A stretch of 46,735 nt of DNA from the NCBI GenBank assembly GCA_963814985.1, contig CAWFFV010000005.1, forward strand, positions 1 to 46,735, read 5' to 3'. Position numbers and translations under genes: made by a program. Shown piece after piece: positions 19,740 through 28,598 of the stretch; the stretch's first letter is position 1, and every line of letters begins with the position of its first letter. The stretch is from CAWFFV01 sp963814985. GTDB taxonomy: Bacteria > Chloroflexota > Ktedonobacteria > Ktedonobacterales > Ktedonobacteraceae. The notes below the pieces were generated by a model. It was not told the DNA's origin. It saw only the letters and a list, made by a program, of their open reading frames with translations, and searched no databases.

Positions 19740-21596
19740 ATGGCATCCTGACCAGAATCACGACGACCGATCTGGAAAATTTTCCTCGTTCTATGCAGTC
19801 TCATTGTTCTTCTCTTTCTCATACTGATATATGTCCCCTCGCTTCTCTTTCCAAATCAAAACTTTTTTCGCGCTCACTCCTTCCAGGATATAACCTGTAC
19901 AACTGCAAACACGTGTCTTCTTGCTGCCGATGATGGAACAATTGCAATGACCACCAATGGAGGCCAGACCTGGACAAGCCAGAGCAGTGGCACAACCAAA
20001 GGCCTGAACGACATCGTTTGTCCCAATGGAAAGATCTGTTTTGCCGTTGGCAACGATGGAATCATTCTCAAGAGCACCAATGGCGGGAGCACCTGGAAGA
20101 AGCTGAACAGCGGTACCCCCTCCTCACTTTTGAACATAGCCTGCCCCAATGTCAACACGTGCTTTGCCGTTAGTACTAATGAGATATTCAAGAGCACCAA
20201 TGGCGGAAGTACCTGGAGAAGCTGGGGAAACCAGTATGGTTCCGGTCTCAAGAGCATAGCTTGTCCCAGCACAAATATCTGTTTTGCTGTCGCCACCGGC
20301 AATATAGGCTATCAGGACATCATCAACACCACTGATGGAGGCCAGACCTGGAAGACACAACAGGGCCTCTATAGCGGGGGCCTGAATAGCATAGCCTGTC
20401 CCAGTGTCAGCACCTGTTTTACCGTTGGCTATGCTGATGGCTCCTCCCCCTTCAATGATCCCTTCGCTGGCCGCTTTATCATCAAGAGCACAACCAATGG
20501 AGGAAACACCTGGCAGACGCTCTATAGTAGTAACGCTGATGCATTTCAGAACATCGCCTGCCCCAATACTCGCATCTGCTTCCTGACCACTAGCATCACT
20601 ATCGGGAGACAAGGGGATAGTTGCGGCTATCTTATACCTCATCCTTGTCCACCGGGAGAAATCCTGATGACAGATGATGGGGGAAGCACCTGGAAGAGTC
20701 AGAAGTCCGATGCCACCTCTGACCTTAAAAGTATAACCTGTCCGAGTACAAACCTCTGCTTTGGCGTTAGCTCCGAACAGGTAATCAGCGTGAATGGTAG
20801 GTCTGGCACACTTGTAGCGAAGGATGAGCTTTCCTCAAGCACAACCTCCCCTGACCTCACCCACCTCCTTCAAAAAAGTCAAACGGTAATGGCGAAGCTA
20901 CACTCTGCCACCTTCCGTCTCGGCACAGCAACAGAATTTTATGACAACGCAGGAACACGACTTAACGACAAGACATTAATAATAAACGCTATGGGTGGGA
21001 TGATAGCTCCTGATCTCTCGTCCCTCAGGATTTTAGAAACATCAACAGGACTCAAGCAGCGCATGGTCTTTGGCACGCTTATTCAGAAGGACAACGTCTA
21101 TGTTTCAAGGGAGAATGGCTACGATGTGATCTCAAAAGAGAAGTTCCTGGCTTTCGATGACGCTCGCCTCTATATCGAAGCGGGGATGCCACAGGTGAGT
21201 GCGTTAATCGATCTGTCTCTACAAAAGGGGACATTGCATGACGCGATAGGGGGATTTCTTCCTGAAGCTCAGAACATTACTGACACTGCGAGAATTCGTC
21301 ATATCCAAGTAACCTTTCAACAAGACATTTCGAAGGATTTGCAGGCTTTGGGCATTGACGATGACATCTCGCCTCGGCTCTCTACTAATCCAAATACGCA
21401 TAGTGCAACCATAATAGACTTCTGGATTGATCGGAGTACTGGATACGTTTATCAGGCCTATAGTGAAACAATACAACCTGATACTCTCAGCATACGATAT
21501 TTCAGGCTCACCTTTATTACATTTAATACCTTTTCTTTTCAGATACCTGATCACGCAACGCCTATCAGCAGTCCCAACCAGTACTTTGATAACTGA
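19740..21596 (+). pseudogene. Exported Cys-paired YCF48/BNR-like beta-propeller with LppX/LprG-like domain; TGA at codon 4
   Basis: From ATG 19740 the frame is open to TAA 21594-21596 apart from TGA at 19749-19751, the fourth codon. Codons 12-35 form a signal anchor (IFLVLCSLIVLLFLILIYV). Seven repeats of about 40 residues follow, each with a paired-cysteine signature (IACPNVNTCFAV) and TTNGGQTW or STNGGSTW, as in YCF48-like and BNR propellers. From about residue 360 a second domain (LQKSQTVMAKLHSATFRLG ... DFWIDRSTGYVYQA) resembles LppX/LprG lipid-carrier lipoproteins. If TGA was TGG, the start reads MASWPESRR. Without it no good in-frame start precedes the anchor, and the first internal ATG (19947) would give a cytoplasmic product. 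The role is unknown; surface binding is inferred. Confidence 0.75.
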
Positions 21597-21842
21597 GAAA
21601 GAGACTCGTACCTTCCAGAATAGAACGCTCTGGCGCTCTTGTCCGAGCTACTGCGAGGTTTGTCCAGAGGCTTCTTTGTTGTTCTGTGCGCCGCAATCGC
21701 ACATTTACCCAACACGACTCAAACACACCAAAATAGGAAGGTAGTCAACATTTACCCAATGACCGATTTCAGCTCATATCTCCCCATTATCCCCTAGCGC
21801 AAAATTTTGGCCTTTAGTGGGCCTATAACGGGCACTTATTTT

Positions 21843-22062
21843 AGTTGTGAGTGAATTATAGAGACTCCGTTGGCGAATGGCATAACAGGGAGAAGATGCA
21901 CACGAATTCCCTGCTTTCCGCCTCTTTGCCTCTTCTGCTTGGGTATGAGTTCCTCTCATACACGAGTCATACAGAAGAAAAGAGGATTTCAATGCTTCAA
22001 AGGCGACTCTCTCTGCCCGTTATGCCATTCGCCAACGGAGTCTATATAGTCCACTCACAACT
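21843..22062 (+). repeat. Nested palindromic repeat (GACTCCGTTGGCGAAT family), copy b
   Basis: 220 bp. Outer arms AGTTGTGAGTG / CCACTCACAACT, inner arms GAGACTCCGTTGGCGAAT / ATTCGCCAACGGAGTC. This copy lacks the GACCC hairpin block present in copies a and d. The interior carries GAATTCCCTGCTTTCCGCCT. Confidence 0.85.
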
Positions 22063-22074
22063 AGTATGAGTCAC

Positions 22075-22103
22075 AGGCCTTTGGTTTCTCCAAAGGCCTT
22101 TTG
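22075..22103. terminator. Bidirectional-type terminator hairpin
   Basis: A perfect ten-pair stem AGGCCTTTGG / CCAAAGGCCT around TTTCT is followed on the plus strand by TTT. It is 17 bases from the end of the minus-strand membrane protein gene, so it could end that operon. Confidence 0.55.
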
Positions 22104-22119
22104 CCAGTGGAATAAAACC

Positions 22120-22620
22120 TTAATGAAGCAGTAGAGATCCAAATGTATATTGTAGAATTGCAAAAGCAATTGTCAGTATTGACCATACTTGTGGTTCATA
22201 AAGGGCTAATGATCGAGATCTCTTCTTTAAGGCAGAGCCACGCCGAGTCAACGCCTGCCGATCAACGTTGTATCCTGATCGAATGTAAAAATCCAATCCT
22301 TGCTCTCCACTCTGTCGAGCTAGATCATCCGCAAGCTCTTGAGCTTGGCTATGTGCTACTCGGCCTTCGTAGACCCAAACTGCGGCTACCACAACCGAGA
22401 CAAACACTACAGCGAGTAACTGAACCAGTGATAAATGGCTGGAGATCGCCACAAACCCTATAATTGCCAAAGAAATCAAGCGATTTAAGATAAAGATAGC
22501 AATTTGCTTAAACAAGAGAAGTCGATATCGTTCAAGTAAGACAGAATGAGCAAGAAAGTAAAGGTTGGATTCACTTCTGAGTGAGGTTGGATTGTCATTG
22601 AAATTGCCGTCTTTCATCAT
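22120..22620 (-). CDS. Hypothetical membrane protein coupled to a GTPase
   Basis: A 166-residue protein. Two adjacent membrane helices (about 38-60 and 66-85) are followed by a basic cytoplasmic stretch (YNVDRQALTRRGSALKKRSR) and a final helix at the C-terminus. No family was recognised. Its ATG overlaps the GTPase stop by ATGA, so it is translationally coupled to it. It likely anchors or receives a signal from the GTPase. Confidence 0.75.
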   Translation of the reverse strand: MMKDGNFNDNPTSLRSESNLYFLAHSVLLERYRLLLFKQIAIFILNRLISLAIIGFVAISSHLSLVQLLAVVFVSVVVAAVWVYEGRVAHSQAQELADDLARQSGEQGLDFYIRSGYNVDRQALTRRGSALKKRSRSLALYEPQVWSILTIAFAILQYTFGSLLLH

Positions 22621-23342
22621 TTTATTAACCTTTTTGCCAAATGAAGTACCATATTTTGCACTTTCTCATCTCCATCGGAGTTTGTGACCAACACACATGG
22701 CATAACAGCTATTTCACCCTCTATATTACCTCGCGCCTCTCGAAGTTCCTTATCCACAATCTGGCGAAACTGATTTTTCTTATCTATGAGTATCTGCTCA
22801 TCTTGTACTTTATCGCTTTTATTCATCGCAACGACCATCACTTGTATACGATTTTTGACCCTCCCTTTATTTTGACGCCATAAAGTCTCCAAGTAGTTAC
22901 AGAAATCCACAAGCCATACACCTGGTGCATCATCTGCTTTTCTCCCTGCTGGATCCGTCGAATCAGCAAAAATAATAATCGCATGCGGCCTCCTTTCAAA
23001 AACTTCTTTGGCTTGAGCCACAGCCCCTATATGCCCTGGAAAGTCTACCATCTGCTGGATACTGATATTGAATAGCCTATTTCGTCCCATCTCAAGGTCG
23101 AATGCGGGAGTTTCTTCAAGACGGAGCGTGTGTACATGATCCCGCTCATTCCGAAAGACGTTCCAGCATAGATATTCTATGAAGGTTGTTTTTCCCACAT
23201 TAGGTGGTCCAACGACGAGTACTACTTTGCCTCGAAACCGTCGCCTGATCCACCTATAACCAATCGGGCCAAGTTCGCGTACAATCTCCATTCCAAATTC
23301 TGGTGTCACCCTCAATCTCCTACTAATCTCCTCATGTCGCAT
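22617..23342 (-). CDS. Small Ras-like/translation-factor-like GTPase (COG2229-type)
   Basis: A 241-residue protein with the canonical GTPase motifs: P-loop GPPNVGKT (45-52), G3 DFPGH (100-104) and G4 NKSD (174-177). An N-terminal segment of about 37 residues (MRHEEISRRLRVTPEFG) precedes the G domain. The DFPGH form of G3 recalls EF-Tu, Arf and SRP-beta-like proteins. There is no membrane helix. The downstream membrane protein overlaps by four bases, giving a GTPase plus membrane-partner module. Similar prokaryotic small GTPases act as switches in motility, polarity or gliding systems, but no such genes are nearby and the role here is unknown. ATG 23342 follows CAAAGAG. Confidence 0.85.
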   Translation of the reverse strand: MRHEEISRRLRVTPEFGMEIVRELGPIGYRWIRRRFRGKVVLVVGPPNVGKTTFIEYLCWNVFRNERDHVHTLRLEETPAFDLEMGRNRLFNISIQQMVDFPGHIGAVAQAKEVFERRPHAIIIFADSTDPAGRKADDAPGVWLVDFCNYLETLWRQNKGRVKNRIQVMVVAMNKSDKVQDEQILIDKKNQFRQIVDKELREARGNIEGEIAVMPCVLVTNSDGDEKVQNMVLHLAKRLIK

Positions 23343-23811
23343 CTCTTTGCAAAATCCGTACAGCGAAGAGGTGTGTGCCGATACTTCAATATATTCTGCT
23401 CATTCAAACAAACGCAGAATTGTCTTACTCCTGATCAGCACAAAATGATTATCTCACATAAGAAACACGAAATATATATACTCTTCTTCCGCAAGTGATG
23501 AAATGTAATACTGAAGCTAGAAGAGGAAACTCGAAGTTGCACAGGTAATTATCTTCAGGTGCTTGAGTATAGACGATTCTCACTTGTCTCGCAATGTAAA
23601 CGACAAATAGAACAGTTTTCGACAGCAAGGTATCAGCAAAAATTTCTGTGCTTCTCCTCCAGCTCTATGACCGTTAGGCAATATTGCAGATCAACGAGTG
23701 TACTATACTGCATCGCTCTATCACCTCAAACACGCTCCAACTCAACCCATGTGTTATACTTATAAAAAAGGGCAAACCTGTAAAGGAACCTGCGCAAGCC
23801 ATTGCTTGCAC
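23343..23811. other. intergenic, no supported gene
   Basis: AT-rich spacer between the GTPase start and the downstream terminator of the next gene. Short frames on both strands lack ribosome sites and recognisable motifs. It must hold the GTPase promoter, but no clear -35/-10 pair was found. Confidence 0.4.
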
Positions 23812-23849
23812 AATAAAAAGGCACTGGCTAGACTGCTCTAGCCAATGCC
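23812..23849 (-). terminator. Rho-independent terminator
   Basis: On the minus strand a 13-bp stem GGCATTGGCTAGA / TCTAGCCAGTGCC (one wobble) with a four-base loop is followed by TTTTTATT. It lies 20 bases after the stop of the replication-relaxation gene. Confidence 0.9.
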
Positions 23850-23869
23850 ACAATTTCATCATGACAAAA

Positions 23870-24583
23870 TTAGCGAAACTTCGATGCTATTAAATCCTCT
23901 TCAATTGCCACCGACACCCGCTTTTGCTCATCATCCTGCAACTCCTCAATAGCGGACTCTATAAGCTCTTTGGGCCTCTCGTTGGGCACATAAAACCAGA
24001 TTGCGGGAAATGCCTTTTGATATCCCATCATACCGTCAGGGGTAGAAAGGCGAACCAACCGTGTTAGCTTTGCATACACATCCGCAGGCTTCTTTGCTGA
24101 TATCTCAGCCTCTATTGCAACAAGACCGCTTTTTGTCGTAATCAACCCGTCTGGTATCGGCCCCAGGGTCCCACCTTTTTTCGTCTCTTTGCTCAACAGG
24201 TCAGCACGATAGCGCCGCTCACTCTTCCAGGTGTACTTCTGGTCCAACCATAACCGTAGCTGATTGACTGCATAGATATGATCCAGTCGCGTACTGGCAG
24301 GCACACGCGATGTATAAATGTCATCCAGATCCACAAGCTGAAGACCCTGCCGCGTTACCCAGGCAAACCCAGGTTCATCGGCCAGCACACGACGATATTC
24401 AATCCATCCCGCTCGTCTCCAGCGTGAAAGCTGATCTTTCAGCGTTGTCTCTGCTAGAAGCTCCCCTTTGAATGGACGCTGCTGATCTGGGAACCTCGAT
24501 AGTAATCGCTGTATCTGGTCACCACGAGCTGCATACTGCTCCGCAATCCACGCTATACAATATTGGTCCCGCCTGGTCGCCAT
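23870..24583 (-). CDS. Replication-relaxation family protein
   Basis: A 237-residue protein. An N-terminal winged-helix region (about 1-85) includes AETTLKDQLSRWRRAGWIEY and VTRQGLQLVDL. A second domain has PDGLITTKSGLVAIEAEIS followed by KK, an arrangement of acidic residues and Lys like the PD-(D/E)XK fold found in the plasmid replication-relaxation family. These proteins occur on conjugative and integrative elements in actinobacteria and Chloroflexota, and their exact role is unclear. It is single, followed directly by a strong terminator. It supports a plasmid or integrative-element origin for this part. ATG 24583 is the natural start; a nuclease function is possible but not shown. Confidence 0.7.
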   Translation of the reverse strand: MATRRDQYCIAWIAEQYAARGDQIQRLLSRFPDQQRPFKGELLAETTLKDQLSRWRRAGWIEYRRVLADEPGFAWVTRQGLQLVDLDDIYTSRVPASTRLDHIYAVNQLRLWLDQKYTWKSERRYRADLLSKETKKGGTLGPIPDGLITTKSGLVAIEAEISAKKPADVYAKLTRLVRLSTPDGMMGYQKAFPAIWFYVPNERPKELIESAIEELQDDEQKRVSVAIEEDLIASKFR

Positions 24584-24758
24584 GATCGAGCCTTTATCAC
24601 TCCAGAGTCTTACGTTCTCTGCTTCTCTTCGTTCTCATTGTTGCTCATTGTATCTTTCATAGTGTCATCTTCTTTCTATTTGTATTATTATATATATTTA
24701 TATACTATCGTATCTTGGTCGCTTTCCTCGCTATCCCACTTTTTGAGCATATTTCACA

Positions 24759-24828
24759 GATAGCGGCCCCTCTATCTACCCGACTCTAACAGCGTGCTAC
24801 GTAACGGGTAGATAGAGGGGCCGCTATC
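24759..24828. repeat. Perfect 24-bp inverted repeat with conserved 22-nt spacer
   Basis: GATAGCGGCCCCTCTATCTA plus CCCG is exactly complementary to 24805-24828. The spacer contains ACAGCGTGCTAC. A decayed relative at 27394-27460 keeps the same spacer core and the same flanks (ATCTTGGTCGCTTTCC to the left, TCAAACT-GTCTTC-CTCTT to the right). The arms are long enough to extrude or to be a recombinase or replication site. Confidence 0.8.
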
Positions 24829-24851
24829 AAACTAGTCTTCACTCTTGTTTT

Positions 24852-24885
24852 AGTTGTGGGTGGTTTCTATAGTCTCCTCACAACT
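24852..24885 (+). repeat. Solo outer arms of the nested palindromic repeat, copy f
   Basis: AGTTGTGGGTGGTTTCTATA runs straight into GTCTCCTCACAACT. The inner element with GACTCCGTTGGCGAAT arms is absent, so this looks like an empty site of the nested structure. Confidence 0.7.
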
Positions 24886-24932
24886 TATCATAGCATGCCC
24901 ATTTTGCACCTAAGGCCAGGATCACAGCACAA

Positions 24933-24963
24933 CAAAAAACCACCCATCACACAATGAGTGGTT
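24933..24963 (-). terminator. Rho-independent terminator after the methyltransferase region
   Basis: On the minus strand AACCACTCAT and ATGGGTGGTT form a ten-position stem with one mismatch, followed by TTTTTTG. It lies just past the 31-codon frame below. Confidence 0.8.
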
Positions 24964-24970
24964 CTCTTCC

Positions 24971-25066
24971 TCAATCCCGCCACTCCTCAAATTGGATATC
25001 AGCCATTTCTTTCGTAAATTTATGCTCGCCGTCTGTGAGGATATTTTGGCTGGATGATTGGATCAT
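24971..25066 (-). CDS. Candidate small protein, 31 aa
   Basis: The frame MIQSSSQNILTDGEHKF through EMADIQFEEWRD sits between the methyltransferase stop, about 10 bases away, and the terminator. The composition is acidic and protein-like, and CTTGAGA precedes the ATG. It could be a small co-transcribed protein or a leftover tail of a lost gene. Weak. Confidence 0.3.
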   Translation of the reverse strand: MIQSSSQNILTDGEHKFTKEMADIQFEEWRD

Positions 25067-25075
25067 TCTCAAGAA

Positions 25076-25948
25076 TTATCGCGGCTTCGTACCCCAGGTG
25101 GTCAGCAGATACCAGAGAGCTCCAAAATTCTCCTCCTTCATCTCTAAAAGGGCCCGTTGATACATTAGCTCAAACTCCTCGTCACTGAGGAGTCCCATTT
25201 TCACAAAGAATGGTTGCAAGAGTTTAAATGCCACCATGTAATTTTGATACATGGCTTCATGGGCTTCCGCGTCCGCTGAAAAATCTATAATAGAGGGCCT
25301 TTTCTGAATATTGCTGTATCCCGCCTCACGAAGCAGAGAACCCAAGATAGGAGTAATACCCAATTGTCGCCCATCCGGAGAAAAGCTCAGCCCGGCTAAA
25401 AATGCAGCTCGGGTACTCCAGGCCGCAAACTGTTCAACTGCTAGACTCGTCGTTACAGGCACTTCTGCTTCTGTCAGACAGATCATTCCACCCGGACGCG
25501 TGATACGTCTGCACTCTTGCAGAAATCGTGGCCAGGCTTTTTTTAAGAGAAATCCCACAATGAGGCGAGCATTGACCAGATCAAAAGAGTCATCAGGGAA
25601 TTCGAGGGGGTTGGTAACATCCATGACTTGAAATGTTACGTTTTTTAGTAATTGGACCCTCGCAGTTGCACGCGCATATTGGACCATCGTTTGACTGATA
25701 TCGATTCCTATGACATTCATCTTAGGATAGGTACGTGCTACATCTAATGTCCATCCGCCAGGGCCACAGGCAATATCCAGAACATCATGCAGATCAGAAA
25801 CTTTGAGATGTTCTGGAAAGAGTCCTTGCATGCTTTGGGTCATAATGCGATCCTGGTGAGACAAACGCACCATTTCTGTCGCACTTTCGGCATCAATCAC
25901 ATAGGTATTCTCGCTGACCGAGAAATTGTCGTTGGTGAAATCCGACAT
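25076..25948 (-). CDS. Class I SAM-dependent methyltransferase (UbiE-like)
   Basis: A 290-residue cytoplasmic protein. Motif I LDIACGPGG (57-65) binds SAM. GIDIS, the acidic loop binding the ribose, comes next, then VMDVTNPLEFPDDSFDLV (motif II region) and RRITRPGGMICLTE (motif III). The C-terminal third is helical (YMVAFKLLQPFFVKMGLL). AAAGAGG precedes ATG 25948. The family methylates small molecules such as quinones, sterols and secondary metabolites. No biosynthetic neighbours point to a substrate. The gene appears intact and ends just before a strong terminator. Confidence 0.92.
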   Translation of the reverse strand: MSDFTNDNFSVSENTYVIDAESATEMVRLSHQDRIMTQSMQGLFPEHLKVSDLHDVLDIACGPGGWTLDVARTYPKMNVIGIDISQTMVQYARATARVQLLKNVTFQVMDVTNPLEFPDDSFDLVNARLIVGFLLKKAWPRFLQECRRITRPGGMICLTEAEVPVTTSLAVEQFAAWSTRAAFLAGLSFSPDGRQLGITPILGSLLREAGYSNIQKRPSIIDFSADAEAHEAMYQNYMVAFKLLQPFFVKMGLLSDEEFELMYQRALLEMKEENFGALWYLLTTWGTKPR

Positions 25949-26140
25949 CGTAACCTCTTTTTCTGTTTTCGCCTTCCCTGCTTATGACAGATGGAGAATA
26001 GTATCAGTATATAACACCTCCAGGCAAGGCAACCACGAGAGTTATAAATACAGTCATGATTTTCTCATTGTCAACGTTGAGCATTGTTTGGGCTGATCTC
26101 CCTGCTACCAACCCAACTCGACCAAAGCGCCACTTTCTAT

Positions 26141-26359
26141 AGTTGTGGGTGCTTTCTATAGACTCCGTTGGCGAATAGTAAAACGGGCAGGGAGAATCCC
26201 CGTCAAATCATTGAGAACACCTTTTCCTCTTTTTCCTTGCTCATCAGAGTCGTCAACGCACAAGCAGAAGAGGCAAAGAGGCGGAAAGCAGGGAATTCGT
26301 GTGCATCTTCTCCCTGTCATGCCATTCGCCAACGGAGTCTCTATAACATACTCACAACT
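26141..26359 (-). repeat. Nested palindromic repeat (GACTCCGTTGGCGAAT family), copy c
   Basis: 219 bp, interior in the opposite orientation to copy b. Outer arms AGTTGTGGGTG / TACTCACAACT. Its interior contains TCGTCAACGCACAAGCAGAA, shared with copy d. The right flank CAAATGAGCAA is also shared with copy e. Confidence 0.85.
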
Positions 26360-26475
26360 CAAATGAGCAACGCGCTACAACCCCTACTTTTCGCTCTGAG
26401 AAGACCTTCTTCAACACCTGCATGGATGAGTCACCAGAAACCTTACACCCGCTCAAAATCACATCGTAGCATCAC
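26360..26475 (+). repeat. Dispersed repeat with GCATGGATGAGTCACC core, truncated
   Basis: GCTCTGAGAAGACCTTCTTC, CTGCATGGATGAGTCACCAG and TCAAAATCACATCGTAGC match the copy at 18318. It stops about 110 bases in, just before the end of the minus-strand membrane protein gene. Confidence 0.7.
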
Positions 26476-26478
26476 ACA

Positions 26479-27027
26479 CTATACGCCACCATCATCATGC
26501 GTATTGATAAAATGTAGGGGATGAGATGGATTGGTTAACACCAGTTTCATTGCTGGATGCTCTTTTATTATGATCTCATAGGCAAGATCAGAGGAAGGAA
26601 AACTAAGAGTAACTTGTTGGTATGGAGAAATTTCCACATATTGAATATTCATACAAGTAGAAAATGCGCTTGGGAACCAATCATTCACCCAACCATTAAT
26701 AAAGTAAGACGATTCACACCAATCTGACAAGTTTGGATCACACTGCCAATGTTGCGCAAGGCAGAGCACCAATGGCTTATTAGTAGTATTCATAAAGCCA
26801 ACAGATGACGAGTTTACGTTATCTTGATCAAAACCATTTGGCGTTATATGAATGACATTGAACGATGGTGGCGGCATATTTATAATACCAACTATCCATA
26901 CAACTATTATAAGCCATCCAAAGGCACTACTAATATACTTCCCTTTATCCACCTCCAAGCCACGAGATAGCAAGAATAAGGGTGTAGCTACTACAAAGCA
27001 TATAATTGTAAAAATCAGATAGTACAT
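26479..27027 (-). CDS. Hypothetical membrane-anchored protein, 182 aa
   Basis: ATG 27027 follows CAGGAGG. Two N-terminal helices (MYYLIFTIICFVVATPLFLL and about 34-50) are followed by an exported-looking domain. That domain has four cysteines (LCLAQHWQCDPNLSDWCESS, then STCMNI) that could form disulphides, and beta-rich sequence such as VEISPYQQVTLSFP. No family was recognised. It is bounded by repeats on both sides, and the stop lies next to a truncated dispersed repeat, so the C-terminus could be altered. Confidence 0.7.
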   Translation of the reverse strand: MYYLIFTIICFVVATPLFLLSRGLEVDKGKYISSAFGWLIIVVWIVGIINMPPPSFNVIHITPNGFDQDNVNSSSVGFMNTTNKPLVLCLAQHWQCDPNLSDWCESSYFINGWVNDWFPSAFSTCMNIQYVEISPYQQVTLSFPSSDLAYEIIIKEHPAMKLVLTNPSHPLHFINTHDDGGV

Positions 27028-27214
27028 AGCGCCTCCTGCCAGGGTACCATATCATCTATCGTTACAACATGATTATTAGCACTCTCTATCTACATTTCAA
27101 TTCTACTCAAACTCCGCAGGCCAAATAGCTAGTAATACTTCTAGCATAACATGAGAAAGGAGACGAAACAAGAGATTGTATAGATAAGATCCGCACAAAC
27201 CAAGATTAAGCACA

Positions 27215-27249
27215 CAAAGAGCCTCAGGTTCGTCCAGAGGCTCTTTGTT
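27215..27249. terminator. Hairpin terminator without an obvious gene
   Basis: CAAAGAGCCTC and GAGGCTCTTTG form an 11-bp stem around 11 bases, followed by TTATC. It lies upstream of the 26479-27027 gene, so it may end a lost plus-strand gene or insulate the repeats. Confidence 0.5.
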
Positions 27250-27393
27250 ATCGCAACCATAATTAACGAGCTGGCTCCTTGCACAACATCCTCAACTCAC
27301 ACACCCCGATCTCCCTGCTTTGCTCCAACACCAAAGAAAAATTACATCTTGGTCGCTTTCCCCGCACGACGGATTATTGAGCGTGTTAGGCAA

Positions 27394-27460
27394 ATAGCGA
27401 CCCCCCTATGTACCCGACTCGACAGCGTGCTACTTGATGGGTATATGGAGGGATCGTTAT
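27394..27460. repeat. Degenerate copy of the 24-bp inverted repeat
   Basis: ATAGCGACCCCCCTATGTAC with CCG pairs imperfectly with ATGGGTATATGGAGGGATCG and TTAT. Spacer core ACAGCGTGCTAC and flanks match the perfect copy at 24759. Confidence 0.65.
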
Positions 27461-27484
27461 CAAACTGGTCTTCGCTCTTATTTT

Positions 27485-27764
27485 AGTTATGGGGAAGTTA
27501 TATAGACTCCGTTGGCGAATGGCATGACAGGGAGAAGATGCACACGAATTCCCTGCTTTCCGCCTCTTTGCCTCTTCTGCTTGTGCGTTGACGACTCTGA
27601 TGAGCAAGGAAAAAGAGGAAAAGGTGTTCTCAATGATTTGACGGGGATTCTCCCTGCCCGTTTTACTATTCGCCAACGGAGTCTTCTGACCCCCCAGTTT
27701 GGCAGGGTCATGCGGAGTGGTGCTCCAGCGGAGCATGACGTTTCTATATAGTCTGCTCACAACT
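27485..27764 (+). repeat. Nested palindromic repeat (GACTCCGTTGGCGAAT family), copy d
   Basis: 280 bp; same build as copy a, including the GACCCCCCAGTTTGGCAGGG hairpin block (27685-27743) between inner and outer right arms. The left outer arm has drifted (AGTTATGGGGA). Confidence 0.85.
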
Positions 27765-27925
27765 TATCAGAGTGGCACCAACTTCTCCCATTTTTTCCGC
27801 TCTGAGAAAACTTTCTTCAACACCTGCATGGATGAGTCACCAAAAGCCCTACACCCGCTCAAAATCGCATCGTAGCGCCATTCAGGGGCATTCTCTGCAC
27901 TTCCCTACCAGGGCACGTTAAGCGG
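27765..27925 (+). repeat. Dispersed repeat with GCATGGATGAGTCACC core
   Basis: Directly follows palindromic copy d, as the 18318 copy follows copy a: GGCACCAACTTCTCCCATTT, GCATGGATGAGTCACC, CTCAAAATCGCATCGTAGCG. Confidence 0.75.
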
Positions 27926-27928
27926 GGC

Positions 27929-27998
27929 GCAACAAAAAACGGACAGTCCTGTCCGCTTACCCTGCTTGTGGCCTACTTTGGCATCCTTGCCAAAGTAG
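27929..27998 (+). other. Two adjacent hairpins, one with competing pairing
   Basis: CGGACAG-TC-CTGTCCG (27940-27955) can alternatively be opened by pairing TAAGCGG (27929) with CCGCTTA (27953-27959). Then comes a perfect 11-bp stem CTACTTTGGCA-TCCT-TGCCAAAGTAG (27973-27998). No gene reads through it. Confidence 0.5.
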
Positions 27999-28084
27999 AA
28001 TGGATGACTGCAAGCGCAACAACGCATTCGATGCTTCCTGGGCATGGCGCTCCTATCAATCCATATCACCAGAGTTGGGAAGAA

Positions 28085-28560
28085 GCTATGCCGTCTTCAC
28101 CACCTGCATCGATGAGTCACCACAAACTTTCCACCCATTCAAAATCACATCCTCGCACCAGACAAGACCATCCTCCGTACTTCTCTCTCTTGGGCAACAC
28201 CGCAGCCGGACCCGTCCTATCTCCCTCCAACATGCTGCCTCTCGCCTGACACATGCGTCCGCAGTACCATCTCTCTTTCCCCACAAAAAACACCATCAAG
28301 TATTTCACAAAAACAGGTCCAAAACCTTCCCTTGTCACTTTGTCTACTTTTCTCCACTCTTTTTTGCACACTTGTTGAGATCTCGCCCTGCTTTTCTTCT
28401 CCCGAACTTCTCCCCTCAAGCGCCTTCTCTCCTACGATCACAGGCTTTCCCTCTTCCCTCCTGTCGCAAGAAAATACCTCACTGACTCCGCAAACAACCC
28501 CATCAAATAGTTCGCAAATTTACAACTATTGGAATTTCCACACAACTTCTTGAAAACCTC
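28085..28560 (+). repeat. Diverged GCATCGATGAGTCACC repeat followed by pyrimidine-rich tract
   Basis: GTCTTCACCACCTGCATCGA, TGAGTCACCACAAAC and TTGGGCAACACCGCAGCC match the family copies at 44885 and 45578. The following 300 bases are pyrimidine-rich on the plus strand, the same order (core repeat, then skewed tract) as in the other composite copies. Confidence 0.55.
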
Positions 28561-28591
28561 TTGACTTAGAGCGCTCTAAGTAGTTTATACT
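28561..28591 (+). promoter_or_regulatory. MerR-type promoter with 18-bp operator dyad
   Basis: TTGACT (28561-28566) and TATACT (28586-28591) are separated by 19 bases, the long spacer characteristic of MerR-regulated promoters. The perfect dyad ACTTAGAGCGCTCTAAGT (28564-28581) overlaps the -35 and fills most of the spacer. The start codon of the regulator is only eight bases after the -10, so the mRNA should be leaderless or nearly so. Confidence 0.9.
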
Positions 28592-28598
28592 AGCAGGC

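Noticed and set aside
17850..28250. CRISPR-like array made of the GATGAGTCACC repeats
   Set aside because: Copies are long, irregularly spaced, in both orientations and lack uniform spacers; they are dispersed repeats.
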